A DNA stretch of 64,000 nucleotides from Chlorokybus atmophyticus (Eukaryota; Streptophyta; Chlorokybophyceae; Chlorokybales; Chlorokybaceae): NCBI GenBank assembly GCA_009103225.1, contig RHPI01000797.1, forward strand, positions 280,705 to 344,704, given 5' to 3'. Below are positions 34,622 to 45,619 of this stretch, piece by piece. The position numbers and the translations under genes were made by a program. Every line of letters begins with the position of its first letter. Position 1 is the stretch's first letter. The notes beneath the pieces were generated by a model, which had not been told where the DNA came from, searched no databases, and saw nothing but the letters and a program-made list of their open reading frames with translations.

Positions 34622-36053
34622 ATGGCGTCAGCGGCGGCGGCGGCGCAAGCGGTGGCCGGCTCGGCTGCTGTTAGACCAGCTCTGCAGCCGCGGAGAGTGC
34701 ATGCTTCTCCGGTGCAGCTGGTACAGCCCCGCAGGAGCTTGGTGCTGCAGCAGCGCAATGGTGGTCGGTTGCTGGTCAGGGCAGGCGGTGAAGAGGCCAA
34801 CCACTTTCAGGAAGAGAGATTTGTTTCTGTGCAGGATGTACTGAAAGAGGTGAGCGGAGTTTGTGAGATGCACATCACTTCACTTTGTGTTGCGGGGCAT
34901 GCACGAACACAAGTTTGTTTGGTTGGGTTGGTGTCCGACACCTCTGTGCGGACAATGCAGGCCAGTCAAAGCCATGCTGGCGACTTTGTATTCGAGGAGG
35001 CTGATGATGACGATGAAGAAAGCAGCGAGGTGGCCACTTCACCAGGTAAACTGCACCATTTGGTGGTTAGGGCAAGGGTGCAGCTTCTGCTATAACGGCC
35101 AAGCTCAGTGTCAGTCTTGCACTGCTATCCCAATAGCCCTATGCATCCTTGTTGGAGCTCTACGGAGGATGCATGGCACTTGAGCACTGGATTTAAGCTA
35201 CCATATCTTGTTGTTGCAACGGTGGTTGTTGCTCAACACGGGTCGACAGGTTTTGCTAATTGTACGAGCAATATCTGATTGCATGTTTTCAGTCGGCATG
35301 CACGAGTTATAGTCAGAAAACAGGAACCGTGACTTTGACAGCAAAGCTTACGGGACGGTGCTGTGCAGGCGTTTCTATGCCGTCCGCAAGCACCGTCGAT
35401 ACAGTTTTGTCAGCATATGAGAAGGCTGACCCAGGTATGGCTTGTTGCTTTGTGCATGCACCATTTAAGCCTAGACAGACTCTGTATAGGCTTGCACAAT
35501 TGGTTGCCTGACTCTTTTCAATGCCAGTCCCGATGAAGAACATGACTGTGCAAGAGTTGCAAGAGCTTCGCGCAGTAATGGACCACGAGGATGATGAGTC
35601 GCCTTACTTGATTGATGTGCGAACACCAGAAGAGTATGCCAACGGGTAAGGCACTCTGGGCTTGGATTGTTACACAACCTAGACAACTTATTACTCACAG
35701 CTTGTCAACCATGACAAGCCCGTGTATGGTACATGTACGCGGTTCACAACACCATTCACGCAGCTGCTGTGACAGTACTGCTGCGCTAAGCAGTCAACAC
35801 TTACAGCATGACGCTGTACTGCAGGCATGTGCCAGGCGCAGACAATCTCCCTTTGCAACAGCTGGAGTACCTGGCAGATGTAGCGGAGAACAAGGAGAAG
35901 TTGCATTCGAGGCCGGTACACGTCATTTGTCAAGCAGGTATCCGCAGCGTCAAGGCCTCCAACATCCTTATCCAAAAAGATTGCAATGATGTAACAAACA
36001 TACTGGGGGGCACGGGGGCATGGGTTCAGGCTGGTTTTGAAGTAGAGAAGTAA
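34622..36053 (+). CDS. Plastid-targeted single-domain rhodanese, 5 exons, 241 aa
   Basis: Rhodanese-fold proteins carry persulfide sulfur on a catalytic Cys. Exons 34622-34849, 34961-35045, 35369-35434, 35528-35645 and 35825-36053 join in phase to 241 residues. The leader (MASAAAAAQAVAGSAAVRPA and following Arg/Ser/Gln-rich residues) is transit-peptide-like. A highly acidic linker (FEEADDDDEESSE) precedes the domain. The domain begins with MTVQELQELRAVMD, has the CH2A-type motif LIDVRTPEEYANGHVPGADNLP, and the active loop VICQAGIRS with catalytic Cys201 in a six-residue CQAGIR loop typical of sulfurtransferases. It ends in the usual NILGGTGAWVQAGFEV. The physiological sulfur acceptor is unknown. 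A plant plastid STR-type sulfurtransferase is the nearest description. Confidence 0.92.
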
Positions 36054-36290
36054 GGCGATAACAATTGTGGCCACAATGCCATGTGGATATACAGTTTTGT
36101 TAGCAACTATGATGGACGCCAATGGGATGGACGGTGATTCCTTAGCCATTCACCGTGATGACGCCCGCAAGGTCGCAAGTTACTAGTTGCGTTTCAGGCC
36201 ACATTTTCTTTTTCAAGTTGCAAGCAAGCCGAGCAAGAGAAGCTTGCCGTTCGCAAGTTATTTCGCCTTACTCACATGTTAACACTAATG

Positions 36291-36332
36291 CTAGGGATGT
36301 GCACGCTTAAGTGCAGTAACATCCCTAGTACT
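36291..36332. repeat. Hairpin 5' of a TATAAAAG box
   Basis: CTAGGGATGT pairs with ACATCCCTAG, and inner GCAC pairs with GTGC. A TATAAAAG follows at about 36354 with no recognised gene downstream, so the TATA may be spurious or drive an unknown transcript. Confidence 0.6.
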
Positions 36333-36639
36333 AGGCGTTGTAAAGTAGGCCGTGTATAAAAGGGCGTAGAGTTAGAGCGACTCTTTACGTGCTGTACACA
36401 CCCAAGTTTGCAGTGGCATGCATGACATCATAAAGCCAAGCATCAGGTGTGCGTAAACATGCTCAGTGTGAAGCACGCCCGTGATACTCACAGCTAAAAA
36501 GCAAACCAATCAGCTGCAAACATACAAACACGATAAGCATAGACGGGCTGGCCTAAGCCTATAGCAAACACTTTCAACGTTATCACCAGATGTTGGCGAG
36601 CTTGCTGCTTGTGCAGCCCGCCACCCACACCAGAGGTTG

Positions 36640-37260
36640 CTGGCTGCTGCGTGCATAGGGTATGAGTCATTTGTCATACATGCGCTCAGTCTGTGCACAC
36701 ACACAGACCAACGCCCATGTGGGCAGGTGATTACCAACTGCATATTGACTGCTGCATGTCTAACGGGGTAGAGGCAGTAGATTAGCGTGCTAGTAGTAGC
36801 CCGGTGGTCAACAAATTGTCATTTGTACGACACCTTGCATGTGTTGCTGCGTGCTGACTGAACTACACGTTATGCATGCGCATGCATGTCCTGCATTTGA
36901 TGTACACGTTATGCATGCGCATGCATGTCCTGCATTTGATGTACACACATACACGCACTACCAAAGCATATCCAGCCAGCCAGCACAGCGCCACATTTAC
37001 ATTACACCCGAGGCCATCACACTGGCTTATTCTATGTGCAATGCAAATGCCGTGAAGGAGGAGCCAGCAGCAGCAGGCAGCAGCAGCAAGTAACACCAAC
37101 CAACTTGAGTGCACAAGTGTGCATGTTGTATGAGCGTGACACTACTTGCATGTAATATGCATGCGCCACCCCACATCGCATTTTGTGTACCCACAACCAC
37201 CCCCCTGCGCACCTGAATGCGAATGACACTGAGCAGACTGCCTTGTGGGTAACTGCAGTG
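36640..37260. repeat. Dispersed repeat, copy 1 (related to 57185-57960)
   Basis: Ordered blocks shared with the second copy include GCATAGGGTATGAGT, CAGTCTGTGCACACAC, TAACGGGGT, CCCGGTGGTCAAC, ACACCCG(A/G)GGCCATCACACT, AACCAAC and GAGTGCACAAGTG. Order and orientation are conserved while spacing differs. No coding frame is seen; it behaves like a degenerate non-autonomous mobile element. Confidence 0.7.
36864..36941. repeat. 39-bp tandem duplication
   Basis: Two identical 39-bp units sit back to back inside dispersed-repeat copy 1. Each contains the palindrome ATGCATGCGCATGCAT. Confidence 0.9.
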
Positions 37261-37409
37261 CAGCGCCGTTAGATATGTAGGGTTTTACGAATGGTTACGT
37301 ATAAGGTGCAAACGAGGGGTCCCCAGTATGAGTTGCAAGCCGACGCATGTGTATGTCTGCTGGTGCCGTGTGACACAGCAATGACATGCAGACGACATGT
37401 ATTGTGCAA

Positions 37410-37775
37410 TACCGTATTTGCCCGGATAGAAGCCCCCCCTTTTTACAGAAGCCCACACCTTCAATCAAGGGGGCTTGTATTCGGGGGGGGCTTCTATTGG
37501 AAAAGGGGGGCTTCTACTCGGCGCAAGTTACGCTGTCAATTGGCTGAGTCGCGCGCGTTAAGCGTAATCCGACACTTGACGCGCGCGAGTCCCACGCAGG
37601 ACAGCGTAATTCACGCGCGTCAAGCGTAACCCAGGCAGCACAACGCGGGCCATTGAGTCATGTGGGGGCTTGTAAACGGTCGGGGGGGCTTGTAGGTGAT
37701 GACATAAGCCCCCCACCCTTTTTTGCCAGGTCGGGGCTTGTATTCGGGGGGGCTTGTATCCGGGCAAATACGGTA
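37410..37775. mobile_element. MITE with 19-bp perfect terminal inverted repeats and TA target duplication
   Basis: The ends are TACCGTATTTGCCCGGATA at 37410-37428 and its exact reverse complement at 37757-37775. Similarity extends inward with one mismatch into AAGCCCCCC. The outermost TA on both sides may be the target-site duplication, typical of Tc1/mariner-type elements. The interior has repeated GGGGGCTT(G/C)TA units and no coding frame, so it is non-autonomous. Confidence 0.8.
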
Positions 37776-39290
37776 GTGTGTTCGTTCTTGCATTCTTCAT
37801 ACATGCAAAATTTCGTTCACGGCAGTGCACGACGAGTCCATTGTGCTGGATTCATTTCAGGACTCACATTGGGACGTATTGCTATTTGTACATACAATCA
37901 CGTGCTACATTTGGTCTTGTAACGTATTGTGTACATGATATTTATGGTAATGGGGTTGTTAAAAACACAAGAAGCGATACCTATACACATCATTATTTCT
38001 GAATGTGCTACACATAATATGATGTGTGCGAATTGCTAGTGCAATATCATAACCACATGGTGTGTGCATCTATTGCGTTGTAGATACTGAGATGCCATAT
38101 TATTGTATTAGTAAAGTGCCCATACGGGGTATCGACTTTGTATGAATAACGTACTAGTTATTAATTATATGGTTGCATCATGCGGGCATGCATTACAACA
38201 CAATACATACGCGTGTATGCAGGCATGCATTACAAGCAGTTATTGCATGCGGCAATAATGCGTGCACCAGAGGTAATCCCCGCTTTTTGCGGGTCATTTC
38301 GTACCGCGCGCCACCAGCAATTAACATTTTGGTGACGCGCGGTGCAATATCGCCCTATACTTGGGGCAAGGGCATGTTTCTGGCGGTGGGCCCAAACATG
38401 CGCGCATGCAAGAAGAATGCATTGCAACGTAATATATGCGCGCATATCCGCGCATGCATCTGCGTTGGGAGCCGCGGTGCACTATAAATATAATCATTGA
38501 ATCTACCCCAACATTCTTTTGCGTATGGGGTAACCCCATGACATACTTTCAGCTAAGCGATCGACTTTCAATCCATAAAACAAGTGATAAGATTGGATTA
38601 TCTGCTTTGTGCATTGAAGCTCTTATTAAAATTCCCGTACGCAACCACATGTCGTCCCATATTGCAGGACCTACAGTCAAGTCTCGTTAAGTGTATGTTC
38701 GATGAATACATAAATTTCGCCGTCATCGACGGCTTCATGGGTAATACCTGTGCGTTAAGAGCATATGCAATTATATATGAATAAGTGCATTTTATAAGAT
38801 GCCTAACCTTTGGTGTGCTTATGCACTTATCAAGGCCTAACCACGTAATTTAAGGTTACGGTTACGCAATAAGCATACCATGCGCTTATGCCAAGTACAT
38901 GCGCATGATACATGCGCTTGAAGCGGGTGTATAATTATTCACTTATTCACACGAGTGTGCATCAATGCGATACGTGCATACGCCCGATCCCGATGATTGC
39001 TTACTGAGGTTAGCCTGTAGCTGGTAGCAGAGACGTTTATAGACGGCTCGACACGGTCAGTAAGCCGTACAAACCGCGTCAATTCCAAGGTGCACCGACG
39101 CATTAGTTCAATTCAAAAAAGATGCAACGTTGCGCGGCTGGCATAAAGCTGGCTAGCATCTTGACTGAATGAATCCTGCACGTCGTACCCTTCTGAAGTC
39201 AATAGCGTTTTGGCATGCTGTTGCGTACAGCCTACGCGCGGCTACAACGCCATGACGAACGCTCCTTTGGTCCTAGTACCTAGGCCCTAG
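37776..39290. other. AT-rich island, no gene recognised
   Basis: Base composition shifts to AT-rich compared with neighbours. Open frames are short and unlike known proteins. It may be decayed mobile DNA, but I can name no element. Confidence 0.4.
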
Positions 39291-39916
39291 TTGCTAAGCC
39301 CTATGCTCGCAATAGGCCCTACGGTGGCCCGGAGCGCGTCGCAAATGGTGGTGGCAACTCGCCGCCCACCACTGCCCGAGCCAACTGCTGCAACAATGCT
39401 CTCCATCGAGAATGCAGCTTTGCGTCCTAGGCTGCTGTGTACCAAGCTGAGAGCTAATCAAGCAGAACAAACCACACAAAGCATAGAGTAACAATCAAGT
39501 ACAGCTGGCATAGCTGAGCTGGGCGCAAAGCGACAAACAAGTGCAAGGTGCACCCGGTGCTGAGTTTAGCTTTAGCTTGAACGTTGAGCAAGGTGGGGGT
39601 CCCTCCATCATGGCAGCAGGGTGCATTCAAAGCAGCAAGCAGTGAGGCGGCATCAATCATAAGGGGCTCTTGTTCTCAAGCAGGCAAGCTGTCCAGAGGC
39701 CATTGGCCAAGCAACTTGTAGCAAGCACGGTGACGGTGGTCCTCCTCCTCCTGCTCCGCTTGTAACGGCTATGCTTAATGCTGGCAGTGTTTGAACGCTT
39801 CAAATAAGCAATGGCCTTGGCCATGGCCACTACCGCAGTGGCTTTCTTACTTGTGGCCTGGCCTGGCCCGGCCTGGCTTGCAACCATTGCAGTGGCCTGG
39901 TGCTTGAGTAGAAGCT

Positions 39917-42900
39917 ATGGCTCCTCTTTCCAGACCAACGCCATGTTGCTGCATGATGCTGCTCGGGCTCCTCGCCTCCTGCCTCTCCTCGGCCTTGGCC
40001 ACCGCAGCAACCCCCTCCTCCTCCGCTGCCTCCCAACGCAGCATCGACCCCAGGACGAGTCCGCCGCCTGTGGGCTGCGGATGGAATCTTGCTTGGAGCG
40101 ATGAGTTTGAAGCCCCACTGGTAGAGCTGTTGTTGGTAGTGTTCTGGTGTTCGTGTTGCTGGTGTTGGTGTTGTTACTGTTGGTGCTGCTGTTGGTGTTG
40201 CATGCACAGCTGTACGCTGCTGCATTTTGGCCAAGCAACAGCTCCAAGCTGAGACGACCACACACGAGTCGTGCAAGTGTGGTCGGTGCTTAAACTCCTT
40301 GTGTTTGCTTGGGGTACAGCTTGACGGCAGTAAGTGGACGCCCAGTGTGGACTGCTGGGGCGGCGGCAATGGCGAAGCACAGTGCTACACCAGCAGAAAC
40401 CAGAATGTCTGGGTTGACCAGGTAAGCTTTTAGCTGTGCTTAACTTCACAGATGGAGAGACCATACGTGCATGTGCCTTTGAATGGGTGGTAAGTCTTAC
40501 TGTGCCTGCTCAGCAAGATTTGCAAAAGATAAGGCAGAGATTATTGGGTTGGGAAGAGTGCAAGCAATGCATTGTTATGGTTCTGACTGCAGTTGAAGCT
40601 CGTTGTCGTAGCAAGCCAGTTGTTGTTGAAAAGCCACAACAACTTGCCTTGTCGCCGTTGTCGTCGTCATCGTCATCATCGTCGTCGTCGTCGTTGTTGT
40701 TGTTGCTGTTGTTGTTGTGGTCGGAGTGGTGACCTTGCTCCTTGCTGCAGGAACAAGGCCACTTGGTGTTGACGGCCAGGCGCGAGCGCTACAGCACGGA
40801 TGGCACGGGCTGCACCTCCAACCTTGGCTGCGCTGGCACCCGCGATGTAAGCAGCGCATGCAGAACTGTCTATCAACACGCACTGTCACAAACGCACCCT
40901 CAGTCACAAGCTCTATGTGTTTCTCAGTACACAAGTGGGAAGGTGACAACTGTTGACAAGGCTTCATGGCGCTATGGGCTGATAAGCGTGAGGGCTCGCA
41001 TCCCGAAAGGGCAAGGACTGTGGCCAGCGGTGTGGATGATGCCGCAGACCAGCTCCGACTTCGATGGAGACGGCAAGTATGGTCCCTGGGCCGCCAGTGG
41101 TGAGATTGACATCCTTGAGACCACTGGCCACAGCACCGACACGGTCCAAGGCACAATATTCTACGGTGACAGCTGGCCTCGCCAGGCTTTTCGCACGTCC
41201 AGCAAGGTCAGTTCATTGATCGTCTGTGTTGGTGGTGGTGTGTTTGCAGTGGTGTGATGCTGAGTTGGTTGTGTGCATGTGTGCTCAGATTAAGCTCGCG
41301 TGCGTTGAGGACTTCTCGGAGGACTTCCATGTGTACTCCCTGGAGTGGGGAGAACGTAGCCTCACTTGGTTGGTTGACGGCACTGTCTACTTCACACAGG
41401 TGTGTCGCCGTGTACTTGTTCCAGCGGTGATGTTTGCAGTTGTGTTACTATGTTAACACATAAAACATATGTTGACACAACGCTGTTCTGTGCAGTCGTT
41501 AGACCGTGTGTTCACTGAGCCTGGTCAAATACCCCACTACACAGCCAAGGGCCAGCCATTTGATCAACCGTTCTACCTGCTTCTTAATGTTGCAAGTATG
41601 CACTCACACAACTTTGGCCTTGCAATCACCTTGCGTGCTGGTGCATATTGATGCTGTGGTGCAGTTGGCGGCGCTTATGGCGGGCCAGTCAACCCAGATG
41701 ATGCGTGGAGCAGCCCTGAACTACGCATTGACTGGGTAACCACAATGTAATCATCTACATGCTTGTTGTTGCTTTTCTTGTTAATGGTATGACTCCAACG
41801 CTGCTTCACCCTTCACAGGTCAGAGTCTATCAGCGCCCGGACAACGCCTCTCCCACACCTTTTGACAACGGCCTTACTCTCAAGAGATGTTTTGGCCTGA
41901 CTCAGAGCACAGCTGGCGCCGCTGTAGCTCCAAGCTGCAGAGCCAAGCCAAACCTTAGCCTGGTAAGGATGTCATGCTTATGTATATGACCAGATGCTAA
42001 ACTGACTTCATATGTCGCACAGGCCACTATGTGCGGCGTGATCTCATGGACGTGCACTTACGGCGGGGTGTCCTGCGGGTCTCGTGCTGACTGTGGCAGC
42101 CCAAGCCTTGCCGCCAATCTCGACTGGGCTGTGAACACATACTACCTGGTGCACAAAGAAGCCCAGGGCGACGGTGCTTGCGTTTTCGGTGGTGCTGCTG
42201 AGACATACTATCCTCGGGTTGAATGTAAGTGGATCCTCTTCTCTGTGTAACATATATATGTAAGTGAGTGTACTCTATTATTGTATGCAAACTTTGTGTG
42301 CATGCATGCACGCCCGTTTGTCGGCCCGTGGCGGGGGGGGCGGGGNNNNNNNNNNNNNNNNNNNNNNNNNNNNNNNNNNNNNNNNNNNNNNNNNNNNNNN
42401 NNNNNNNNNNNNNNNNNNNNNNNNNNNNNNNNNNNNNNNNNNNNNNNNNNNNNNNNNNNNNNNNNNNNNNNNNNNNNNNNNNNNNNNNNNNNNNNNNNNN
42501 NNNNNNNNNNNNNNNNNNNNNNNNNNNNNNNNNNNNNNNNNNNNNNNNNNNNNNNNNNNNNNNNNNNNNNNNNNNNNNNNNNNNNNNNNNNGCAGTGTGT
42601 GCGTATGCGTGCGTCTTTGTTGGTAGCCCGCACTCCTGCTTTGTGCACGCATGCCAAGCCCATGCTACAATCATCAACTGTATGACTGTCTGTTTTCTGT
42701 GGATGCCCACACAGGTGGCACGCAAGGGACTCCACCAAGACCTGAGTCACCTCCATCCCCCTCAGGAGGTGTCCGCTACATCAACGTGAACTGCGGTGGG
42801 AGTTACCTCCGCGACTTTACGCTCACTCCTTGGAGTGGAGACCGCTATTATGAGGGGGGCCACCCGGGGCAGACCTGGCGGCCCATGACCAATTTTTGGA

Positions 42901-43320
42901 GGAGAGGCGGGCGCGAGTACCTTTTCCAGACCGAACGCTACGGCCGCCAGTTCAACTATAGGTGAGTAGTCAATGTAATTGTGTTGTGTTAACACGAGAA
43001 CTTAGTGCTTGCAGTACGCTACATGTAGTACACTTCATTCGTCCAACTACAGGTTCCCCATACCGAGAGGGCAATACGACGTGCACCTGTACTTCGCGGA
43101 GTTCTACTGGTCTCGTGTGGGCCAGCGCGTGTTCGATGTGGCGATTGAAGGAGATGTTGTGCTGTCCAGACTCGACATAGTAAAGGCTGCGGGTGGTCCC
43201 TTTAGACCTTACATTGTCAAGTTCACGCCATGGGTTGAGGATGGCACGCTCAATGTGGACTTCAAGGGGATTCGTGACAATGCGAAGGTATCGGCCATTC
43301 GCATCATCCGCGTGAATTAG
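39917..43320 (+). CDS. Secreted GH16 glycosidase with Cys-rich X8-like region and C-terminal malectin domain, 11 exons, 607 aa
   Basis: Exons 39917-40120, 40320-40421, 40751-40846, 40928-41206, 41289-41399, 41496-41595, 41665-41735, 41819-41962, 42023-42224, 42715-42961 and 43053-43320 join in phase. The protein starts with a hydrophobic signal peptide (MMLLGLLASCLSSALATAA). Residues ~55-330 form a GH16 beta-jelly-roll with WNLAWSDEFE, the catalytic ExDxxE motif GEIDILE (Glu193, Asp195, Glu198; beta-bulge form as in laminarinases), FHVYSLEW and IDWVRVYQ. A Cys-rich segment at ~350-440 (CTYGGVSCGSRADCGS, DWAVNTYYLVHK, ACVFGGAAE) resembles X8/CBM43 modules. The last ~145 residues are malectin-like (YINVNCGGSY, REYLFQTERYGRQFNY, YDVHLYFAEFYW). 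It probably acts on beta-1,3-type glucans in the wall or matrix. A 246-base N gap lies in the intron before exon 10, so an extra exon there cannot be excluded. Confidence 0.9.
42346..42591. other. Assembly gap (246 N), preceded by a G run
   Basis: The gap follows GGGGGGGGCGGGG in an intron of the GH16-malectin gene. Flanking exons keep phase without it. Confidence 0.95.
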
Positions 43321-44220
43321 TTGACCCAGCTGGTCTCTGTAGACGCACAATTTTCATGTACATAGTATATTGCTTGCTAAGTTATGGTGTGTAAAGCGTG
43401 TGTAGTGTTGGCCAAGGTGAGACTGTGTATGTATGTAACACTGGCTGAAGGCGTAATGAGTATAGTAGTAGTAGTGAAGGTAAGATAATATTGATAGCGC
43501 AGGCCTTGCTGTAGCAAGTGGCCCTGCTGCAGTAGCTGCAACATTGCAGATGGTAATGCGTTTTCACTGAGGCACTGACTGTCAAGTGGCTGTGAGAACA
43601 AGCTTGTCTGTGGTTGATTGTTGGGTTGGTGCACATCACCAACCATCAACCGTGTGCCACAAGGGCGCGGGCAGGGCAGTGTTTCAGCGGACGGGAAAGG
43701 TAAATGGGTGTTGTTTGAAATTGCAAGTTTAATTGGCCATTGCTTAGTTGTACCGAATGGCTGCTTCTATATGCATGCGTCGCCACTCTCTATGGTCCGC
43801 CACAAAGTGAGCAAATGTGGCTGACTGATAGCTGTGTAAATGTTCCACGCCATAGATACTTTAGCCACGAGCATAGACGCACCGCCTACGTGTTAGTTTT
43901 GACACTGCGTCAGGGTGTTATATCGCTAGTGCAGAGAGTAGAAGGCAAGCTGACACGTGTAATCGACCGCCTTGACTAAGTAAACACAATCGCAATTGTT
44001 GGTTCTGTGGTGGTTCTACTGTTGGACATCGGTTCAATTTGCATGCTTACATGCGCATAAAGCTGCCCGAGCTGCTTGCTTGCTGTGACCAGAACAATGC
44101 AACAATGGCACACAACCCCAGCACACAGGTGCCAGGCAACCGACTTTCTGCAAATGCCATGGCGGGAGATGTGTGAAAAGAATCATTACAATGCAGCTTG
44201 TTCCACACTTGACGTGAACT
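43321..44220. other. Convergent 3' region
   Basis: It lies between the GH16-malectin stop and the stop of the minus-strand mitochondrial protein. No exon is recognised. Confidence 0.5.
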
Positions 44221-45332
44221 TTAATGCGCGGCTGCAGCAACTGGCTCCTTTTTCTTGCCACCAAATGCCTTGAGCGCGCCGTATATGACGACTCCCCAAC
44301 CCCCCAACACCAGGAATACAATCTGCAGAATGCACCGAAACAGTCAGAATGAGCAATCACATGCGCAAAGGTTTTCTATCAGTTGTTTGAGACAAGCGCC
44401 GACATGAACCAACAACATTGGTGCGTGCTGCATGCGCGACTGCACGTTAAGCGCAGTGCACTGTAGTCACAGTGCAGGTGTCTTTGTGTATTGAAAACTA
44501 CAGCTTCACAGCAAATGGCCAAGAAACCAACAGCATAACAAGCCATTGTCATTTGCTTACGTGCTCTTCCTTCCATTTGGCTATCTGCGTCGGCGCCTCC
44601 CACGCGTTCACCTTTGGCTCCTCTCCCGCTTCTGAGAGTTCGGACAGCCAAGCAAAGGAGAGCAGTCAGTTTGGCATTTATCACAGGTGGCACATCCCAA
44701 CAAGTGCGTTGGCCACCAGATCACACACACCCGCCAACCTGACATGTGAGCTTGCAATTGGCAACAATGCACCCTTGTAACAACGTATGCAGTCATGTGT
44801 GGGAATGTAGCATACTGGAGTGTACGGTGTCAGTGTGTCAAGTAACAGATGCTGCCCATAGTTGCACATGTATATGCGTAGGAAAAGTTGTTGTTGAGAA
44901 TACAAACCATGATCTTGTAATGTACCTTACCCACTGCGTATATGGAACAAAGGCTGGTCTGCCATTTGGTGTCCATGCAAGACACTGACTTCAACACAGA
45001 CAAAATATCAAATAACACAAAGCAACCGAAGGTGTACAACGTACCTCAGGCCGCATTGACATTGATGCAATGGACAGACTGTCGGGAATCGGTGTGAGAT
45101 GAACAACAACATCTACAACAACAAAAACAACAATTCCAACTCAATATGTACCAGAACGACGTTTATTGACTTGAGTAGATCTAGGGGTTTCCTCACCTGT
45201 GGCATAGCGCCTGATGCCTCCTCTGGGTGCTTGCCCTATCCGTCCAGCAGCGGGCCTTCCCGCCGCCGCTGTCGCAGTAACACCACCCTGCCAGAGTGCT
45301 CGCCGCACCCCCGCCGCAAAAGCAGATGCCAT
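44221..45332 (-). CDS. Small mitochondrial single-pass membrane protein, about 102 aa
   Basis: Exons 45332-45197, 44631-44561 and 44322-44221 join in phase to 102 residues. The first 45 form a strong mitochondrial presequence: Ala/Arg/Gly-rich, no acidic residues, ending IRRYAT. The mature part is EAGEEPKVNAWEAPTQIAKW, KEEH, then one membrane helix (IVFLVLGGWGVVIYGALKAF) and a Lys-rich tail (GGKKKE). The shape fits supernumerary subunits of the respiratory chain or ATP synthase, but I cannot name one. Two extra exon candidates (45112-45045 and 44988-44931) can also be inserted in phase, giving 144 residues. I prefer the shorter form because the transit cleavage then leads straight into the acidic start. 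It is head-to-head with the IGPS-like gene, 287 bp apart. Confidence 0.6.
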
Positions 45333-45619
45333 GACCGCCGCCGCCGCCGATGGCGATGACAGCCTCTCTGGCAATGCGCAGGAAAATGGGAGTAGTAACG
45401 CGCAACAAATGTCGACAAACCCTAATAAACGCGGTTAAAGATGGTGGTTTGAGCTTTGACCATGCTAGCGCGTTCAATTCAGTCAATCGATGAATCATCA
45501 TTTGGCCTTACAAGTCACTGATTCGCAATCAGAGTTTGAGTTGAGTCGATTCACTGAGGAGTAACCGCGGTTCAAGTGCTGCAGTGCATTGCTGCTCGCA
45601 GTAAATTTTTCGCGCCAAG
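45333..45619. promoter_or_regulatory. Shared upstream region of mitochondrial protein and IGPS-like gene
   Basis: 287 bp separate the divergent start codons. No TATA box is obvious. Inferred bidirectional promoter. Confidence 0.45.

Noticed and set aside
38510-38790. Possible coding fragment in the AT-rich island
   Set aside because: Short competing frames on one strand, no splice sites of quality and no family match.
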